A DNA stretch of 64,000 bases from Allofrancisella inopinata (GTDB lineage: Bacteria > Pseudomonadota > Gammaproteobacteria > Francisellales > Francisellaceae): the NCBI RefSeq assembly GCF_012222965.1, contig NZ_CP038241.1, positions 1,116,001-1,180,000 of the forward strand, in the 5' to 3' direction. This document shows positions 58,690 through 64,000 of this stretch, piece by piece. The translations under genes and the position numbers were made by a program. The notes under the pieces are model-generated. The model was not told the DNA's origin and searched no databases. It worked only from the letters and a program-made list of their open reading frames with translations. The stretch's first letter is position 1; each line of letters starts with the position of its first letter.

Positions 58690-59329
58690 CTACTTTGCCC
58701 TTATATTCCCCATGCGATATAAACAATAAAATATCTCCTTTAGAGTAAGATATCTTTACAGTATCTTCCACAGCGTAATTTCTTGTACCCATCATCCCAC
58801 CTAATGATAAACTTTCGCCATTAAGAGGATATTTTAAACCATTATAGTATATATTATCTGCATAACCAAAAGGCATAACTGAAAACATCCTGCCCAAAAC
58901 TCCACTGATACTAAATTCTTTTGGTATAAAAAAGTAACGCGAGTAAATATCAATAAATTCAATCTCTATTTTTTTCTTATAACTTTTAGCTGTAGAAATG
59001 TTACCTAAAAAATGATCCATTTCTCCCTCTGAAGCACCAAAAACGTAAACTTTAATAAAATGATTCTCTAATAAAAAATCTAGACATTTCTCAAAATCTG
59101 TAGAATATTGATCGTCCTTGATTAAGAACAAATCATTATCCATTACATTGTATGAGTCAAAATCTCCTATAACTTTTTCTATTTTTTTATTTATATTATA
59201 AGCATCTTTAACTTTAAGATACGCTCCATCAGCACAAAATATAGGCAAATTAAGCTCATTATCAGCAATATACTTCTGACAAAAAGATAAATCAATTTTA
59301 CCATCTAAAAATAAAATAGCATTTGACAT
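58679..59329 (-). CDS. Thiamine pyrophosphokinase
   Basis: Makes thiamine diphosphate from thiamine and ATP. 216 residues when started at the ATG at 59329, where GGAG stands nine bases upstream; an ATG at 59344 has no ribosome site. ADGAYLKV with the conserved Asp and GDFDSYN with the metal-binding Asp fit the catalytic domain, and [16 protein letters not shown] is the TDFEKA signature. The C-terminal thiamine-binding part has [14 protein letters not shown] at about 59370, read on the minus strand, may be its own promoter. Confidence 0.9.
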   Translation of the reverse strand: MSNAILFLDGKIDLSFCQKYIADNELNLPIFCADGAYLKVKDAYNINKKIEKVIGDFDSYNVMDNDLFLIKDDQYSTDFEKCLDFLLENHFIKVYVFGASEGEMDHFLGNISTAKSYKKKIEIEFIDIYSRYFFIPKEFSISGVLGRMFSVMPFGYADNIYYNGLKYPLNGESLSLGGMMGTRNYAVEDTVKISYSKGDILLFISHGEYKGKVDVL

Positions 59330-59394
59330 TAGGAGTTTCTCCATTTATTCAGGTGTGCCGTAATTATAACTTTTTTTGCTAGATCAATATAGAA

Positions 59395-60870
<1,476 letters not shown>

Positions 60871-60970
60871 TTAAAATCTAAAGGTTTTGAATTTAATTAC
60901 ATCAATATTGTATCACAGAATAAAAAATTTGCTATAGATGTTAAAAAATTTAATTTAAAAGGACAAGAAG

Positions 60971-62410
60971 TTATTTTGCTTGAGATAATAAATAATGAGT
61001 CAAAAGTGGTACAGGACGTCCACTTGCTTTACAATTTGTAAAGTCTCCCATTGCTGAGCCTGCTATATCCAGATGTGCCCATTCATAATCTTCTGTAAAC
61101 TTAGACAAAAATAAAGCCGCTACAATAGACCCTGCTGATCTATCTCTATTACAGTTATCTATATCTGCTACCTTGCTTTTGATTTTATCTAGATAAGGCT
61201 TATGTAAAGGCAACCTCCATACCAAATCATTAGAAGCCTGCGCTGCTTGCTGTAAGCTATTTGCCAGCTTATCACTATTGGCAAACAACCCAGAAAAAGC
61301 ATCGCCTAAAGATACAATCATAGCTCCCGTTAAAGTCGCCATGTCTATAACTGCTTTTGGTTTGTATTTACCAATGTAAGTTAATGTATCACATAACACA
61401 AGTCTACCTTCTGCATCTGTATTACTAACTTCTACTGTTATACCTTTCATACTCTTAAGTACGTCACCTGGACGATAAGATCTAGAATCAACGGCATTCT
61501 CTGCTAAGGCCATCACACCTACTACATTGATAGAAAGATTAAGCATTGCTAGGGTTTTCATAGTCCCCATAACAACAGCAGCGCCACCCATATCCATTTT
61601 CATAGTATCCATACCCGCAGCTGGCTTTATACATACCCCACCATTATCAAACACTAAACCCTTACCTACTAACACTATAGGAGCTTGATCAGCAGCGCCA
61701 CCATTGTATTTCATAGATACAGTATAATTTGGCATATCTGAACCTCTACCAACAGCTAAAGCACAACCCATGCCCAGCTCTGCCATTGCATTTTGATCCA
61801 AATATTCCAAATCAAATTTGTCATATTTAGAGGTAAGCTCCCTAGCTTCATTAAGCATATAATCAGTATTGCAAATATTAGCCGGTAAGTTTTGCAAATC
61901 CTTAGCATAGTTCTGTCCGCAAGCTATAGCAGAACCTACTTGAGCTGCTTGCTTAAGGTCTTGATTACCTGAATAAACTAACTCTATATGGTTTAAGCTA
62001 TAGTTTTCTTTTACTGTTTTTAACTCATCAAAAACATAACTTTCTGATACTAAAGCTCTAATAGTTTCAGATGCAAACTGCTTTATATCACAGCTTTCAA
62101 ATATATAATTTATATTGATTGCTACTTCTTCTATACTTAGTTTTTTCAAAAAATCACATGCTTTAACAATAGCTTTATCATACTCTGAACTTAAAAAATC
62201 TTGTCTTAAACCAATTCCCAAAAGTATGACTGTTTTTTCGTCATGTAACAACGGAAGAAGCTCTCCAAACTTGGCTTTAAAAACTTTTTTTTCTAGAAGT
62301 TTTTTTGAGCTTAAATTTTTAGTTTCAGCTACTAATTTTTGTAAATTTTCTTGAGCAACAATTATCACTTCTGAACTTAAGCTAACGTTATCAGTTATAG
62401 TCAATTTCAT
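60971..62410 (-). CDS. pepA: PepA, leucyl aminopeptidase (M17)
   Basis: Removes N-terminal amino acids from peptides; two-metal M17 enzyme that may also bind DNA. 479 residues. Catalytic signature NTDAEGRLVL near 330, upstream LVGKGLVFDNGG with the metal-binding Lys/Asp, and MKMDMGGAAVVMG. Starts divergently from lptF with 158 bp between, an arrangement seen in many gammaproteobacteria. Confidence 0.97.
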   Translation of the reverse strand: MKLTITDNVSLSSEVIIVAQENLQKLVAETKNLSSKKLLEKKVFKAKFGELLPLLHDEKTVILLGIGLRQDFLSSEYDKAIVKACDFLKKLSIEEVAININYIFESCDIKQFASETIRALVSESYVFDELKTVKENYSLNHIELVYSGNQDLKQAAQVGSAIACGQNYAKDLQNLPANICNTDYMLNEARELTSKYDKFDLEYLDQNAMAELGMGCALAVGRGSDMPNYTVSMKYNGGAADQAPIVLVGKGLVFDNGGVCIKPAAGMDTMKMDMGGAAVVMGTMKTLAMLNLSINVVGVMALAENAVDSRSYRPGDVLKSMKGITVEVSNTDAEGRLVLCDTLTYIGKYKPKAVIDMATLTGAMIVSLGDAFSGLFANSDKLANSLQQAAQASNDLVWRLPLHKPYLDKIKSKVADIDNCNRDRSAGSIVAALFLSKFTEDYEWAHLDIAGSAMGDFTNCKASGRPVPLLTHYLLSQAK

Positions 62411-62568
62411 ATGTTTTTATCTTTACTTTACTAGTTATTCGAATATAATACCAAAAAATGCTTATTAACGCATCCAATTTAAAATGAAGCTTATTATTAG
62501 TTGCTGACTTTTATTGATAAAAATTATAGAATTATAAATAGCTTAATAAAAATTACCTGTGATAAATT

Positions 62569-63642
62569 TTGATTCTAGAAAAATACTATAACAGAGACAT
62601 TGTAAACACTTTTACTTCCATAACCTTATTTATCATCTCTATAGTATCTGCTAACTTACTTATTAGGCTTTTCCAAAAAGCTTATTCACAAGGCTTGGGT
62701 ATGGATACTATTATAAAGTTTGTAATTCTAACCTTACCTCAGAACGTAACTTTTGTTATCCCAGTAGCTATGTTCTTAGCCATAATTCTGTGTTTTGGTA
62801 AATATTTCTCAAACAATGAAATGTTTGTGACCTTAGCTGGTGGAGTTACATGGCTACAAATAGTTTTAAATACTTTAAAACCTACTATTGTTCTAACAAT
62901 AGCGGCTTTTTTTTCATCTATGTATCTGATACCTTTAGCTAACCAAACGACTGATGTATTTCAAACCTCATTATCTGCACGTGCCCTAATATCCTCAATA
63001 ACAGACGGAAAAGTACTTAATATACCAAACGGTAGAGTGTTATATATCAATAACAAATCTGGAAACAGACTAAATGACTTGTTTTTATACCAGCAAACTC
63101 TAAGGGATAAAGATTATAAAATTATTACCGCGCCGCAAGCTACAGTTAAAACAGATAAAACAGCTGCTTTTTTAAATTTCACAGATGTAAACATATACAC
63201 ACGGGAGTTAAACTCATTTAAAGCTACTTATGGTACCGCTGATAAAGCAATATATACCATTTATGATAACTCTATTCGTGATTATAATCACTATAGGATG
63301 GATAGATTATATTTTGGAGAATTAGTTGCAAACTCTTTAAAAGGAGAAAATAGATTTACTGCTGAACTTTTCTCAAGAGTTAACAACTGTATCAGTATAA
63401 TAATTGCTAGCTTACTTGCACTTTCACTATGTAGGTTACATCCACGCCAGAACAAATACGCCAAGCTTCTTCCGTCTGTGATAGTTTTAGCTTTATATTT
63501 GTGTTCGGTAATGTTTACTAACACACTGATGGCAAAAGGTAATATCCCAGCTTGGATAGGAATTTGGCTACCACACATTTTCTTTGCAGTGTTTGCAATA
63601 AGAACTATCAAAAAACAAAATGGGGCATCCAATAAAAGGTAA
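62569..63642 (+). CDS. lptF: LptF, lipopolysaccharide export permease
   Basis: Inner-membrane permease that with LptG and LptB extracts lipopolysaccharide for transport. 357 residues. Six membrane helices: three at the N-terminus (PQNVTFVIPVAMFLAIILCFGKYFSNNEMFVTLAGGV is the coupling-helix region), a periplasmic beta-jellyroll (about 130-270), and three at the C-terminus. The only fitting start is TTG at 62569, giving MILEKYYNRDIV as in other LptF; no strong ribosome site is seen. Followed by lptG after 6 bp. Confidence 0.95.
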   Translation: MILEKYYNRDIVNTFTSITLFIISIVSANLLIRLFQKAYSQGLGMDTIIKFVILTLPQNVTFVIPVAMFLAIILCFGKYFSNNEMFVTLAGGVTWLQIVLNTLKPTIVLTIAAFFSSMYLIPLANQTTDVFQTSLSARALISSITDGKVLNIPNGRVLYINNKSGNRLNDLFLYQQTLRDKDYKIITAPQATVKTDKTAAFLNFTDVNIYTRELNSFKATYGTADKAIYTIYDNSIRDYNHYRMDRLYFGELVANSLKGENRFTAELFSRVNNCISIIIASLLALSLCRLHPRQNKYAKLLPSVIVLALYLCSVMFTNTLMAKGNIPAWIGIWLPHIFFAVFAIRTIKKQNGASNKR

Positions 63643-63648
63643 AAAGAT

Positions 63649-64000
63649 ATGTTTTTAAATCGCATTGATCGCTATGTCTTTAAAACAGTATTAAACAGTT
63701 TTTTGATTGTTACTACTATTTTTTGTATTTTATTCTTTATTTTTACATATTTAGCACAAGTTAGTAATAGTCATAACAACGCTAGTAACTGGGAGCTTAT
63801 TGTAAATACTTTATACCAATTACCAGGAATCTTATATACTTTACTACCTGCTTGTGCTATGGTAGGTGCACTTATGGGCCTTAGTTTACTAGCAAATAAC
63901 TCTGAGATTATTGTTCTTAGATCTTCAGGACGTTCAACTTTTCAAATTGCTAAAGGGGTTATTATCGTTGGATTAATTGGTGCTTTTATTGCTGTAGTAT
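63649..64000 (+). CDS. lptG: LptG, lipopolysaccharide export permease (partial, cut by the right edge)
   Basis: 117 N-terminal residues only. The ATG at 63649 follows AAGGT and gives MFLNRIDRYVFKTVL, then the first helices and a coupling-helix motif LGMG-like segment ALMGLSLLANNSEIIVLRSSG, matching LptG. Same transcript as lptF. The rest lies beyond the window. Confidence 0.93.
   Translation, partial: MFLNRIDRYVFKTVLNSFLIVTTIFCILFFIFTYLAQVSNSHNNASNWELIVNTLYQLPGILYTLLPACAMVGALMGLSLLANNSEIIVLRSSGRSTFQIAKGVIIVGLIGAFIAVV

Overview
This 64 kb window is low-GC (about 30-33% by eye), densely coded gammaproteobacterial chromosome. A full-length FopA-type OmpA-family porin, the thrS-infC-rpmI-rplT cluster, the secA, ftsH and uvrA neighbourhoods and the overall gene style point to Francisella or a close relative (Allofrancisella). 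Species cannot be fixed without a database search. I see no rRNA, tRNA, CRISPR array, prophage or intact insertion sequence.

Layout. (1) 1-7.5 kb, minus strand: the end of kdsC, then a tightly packed run read from 7527 down to 448: a two-gene FUSC-like membrane pair, sbcB, uvrB, a NERD-domain membrane protein and murI. (2) 7.6-12 kb, plus strand: mnmG, a small lipoprotein, a transporter broken into two reading frames, and rpiA. (3) 12-17.3 kb, minus strand: an unknown protein, a TVP38-family membrane protein, and the thrS-infC-rpmI-rplT translation operon, in which infC starts with AUU. (4) 17.6-22.7 kb, accessory: a small membrane protein, an ankyrin protein with an N-terminal Cys/His domain, and a partially duplicated fopA. 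(5) 22.7-30.2 kb, minus strand: pheA, a UshA-like 5'-nucleotidase, a YgjP-like metalloprotease, sdaA, then sufS, sufA, sufT, coaD and a YfhL-type ferredoxin. (6) 30.4-32.1 kb, plus strand: a class 3-type lipase followed 5 bp later by a lipoprotein. (7) 32.3-38.1 kb: an amino-acid permease, a DUF3301-GST-alr run, a DUF475/TerC-like protein and a SerB-like phosphatase. (8) 38.5-45.8 kb, accessory: a kinase-fold protein, a decayed stretch, potABC without potD, and a second Cys/His-domain protein carrying eight near-identical 42-residue repeats. (9) 45.9-64 kb, core: rplU-rpmA, secA, a DciA-like gene, deoD, ftsH, uvrA, greA, a pseudopilin, pgi, thiamine pyrophosphokinase, guaB, pepA and divergent lptF-lptG (cut by the right edge).

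The core genes serve translation, DNA repair (UvrA, UvrB, SbcB), envelope assembly (KdsC, MurI, Alr, SecA, LptFG), Fe-S assembly and central metabolism. The most unusual content is accessory. Two unlinked genes (18468-20531 and 43155-45752) share an N-terminal domain with a Cys...His...Asn/Asp arrangement like papain-fold proteases, each joined to a different repeat array. I read them as candidate host-directed effectors. Other points of interest are the truncated second fopA, a lipase-lipoprotein pair that could be an effector and its immunity protein, a probable DciA helicase loader beside secA, and several decayed or dispersed intergenic repeats.
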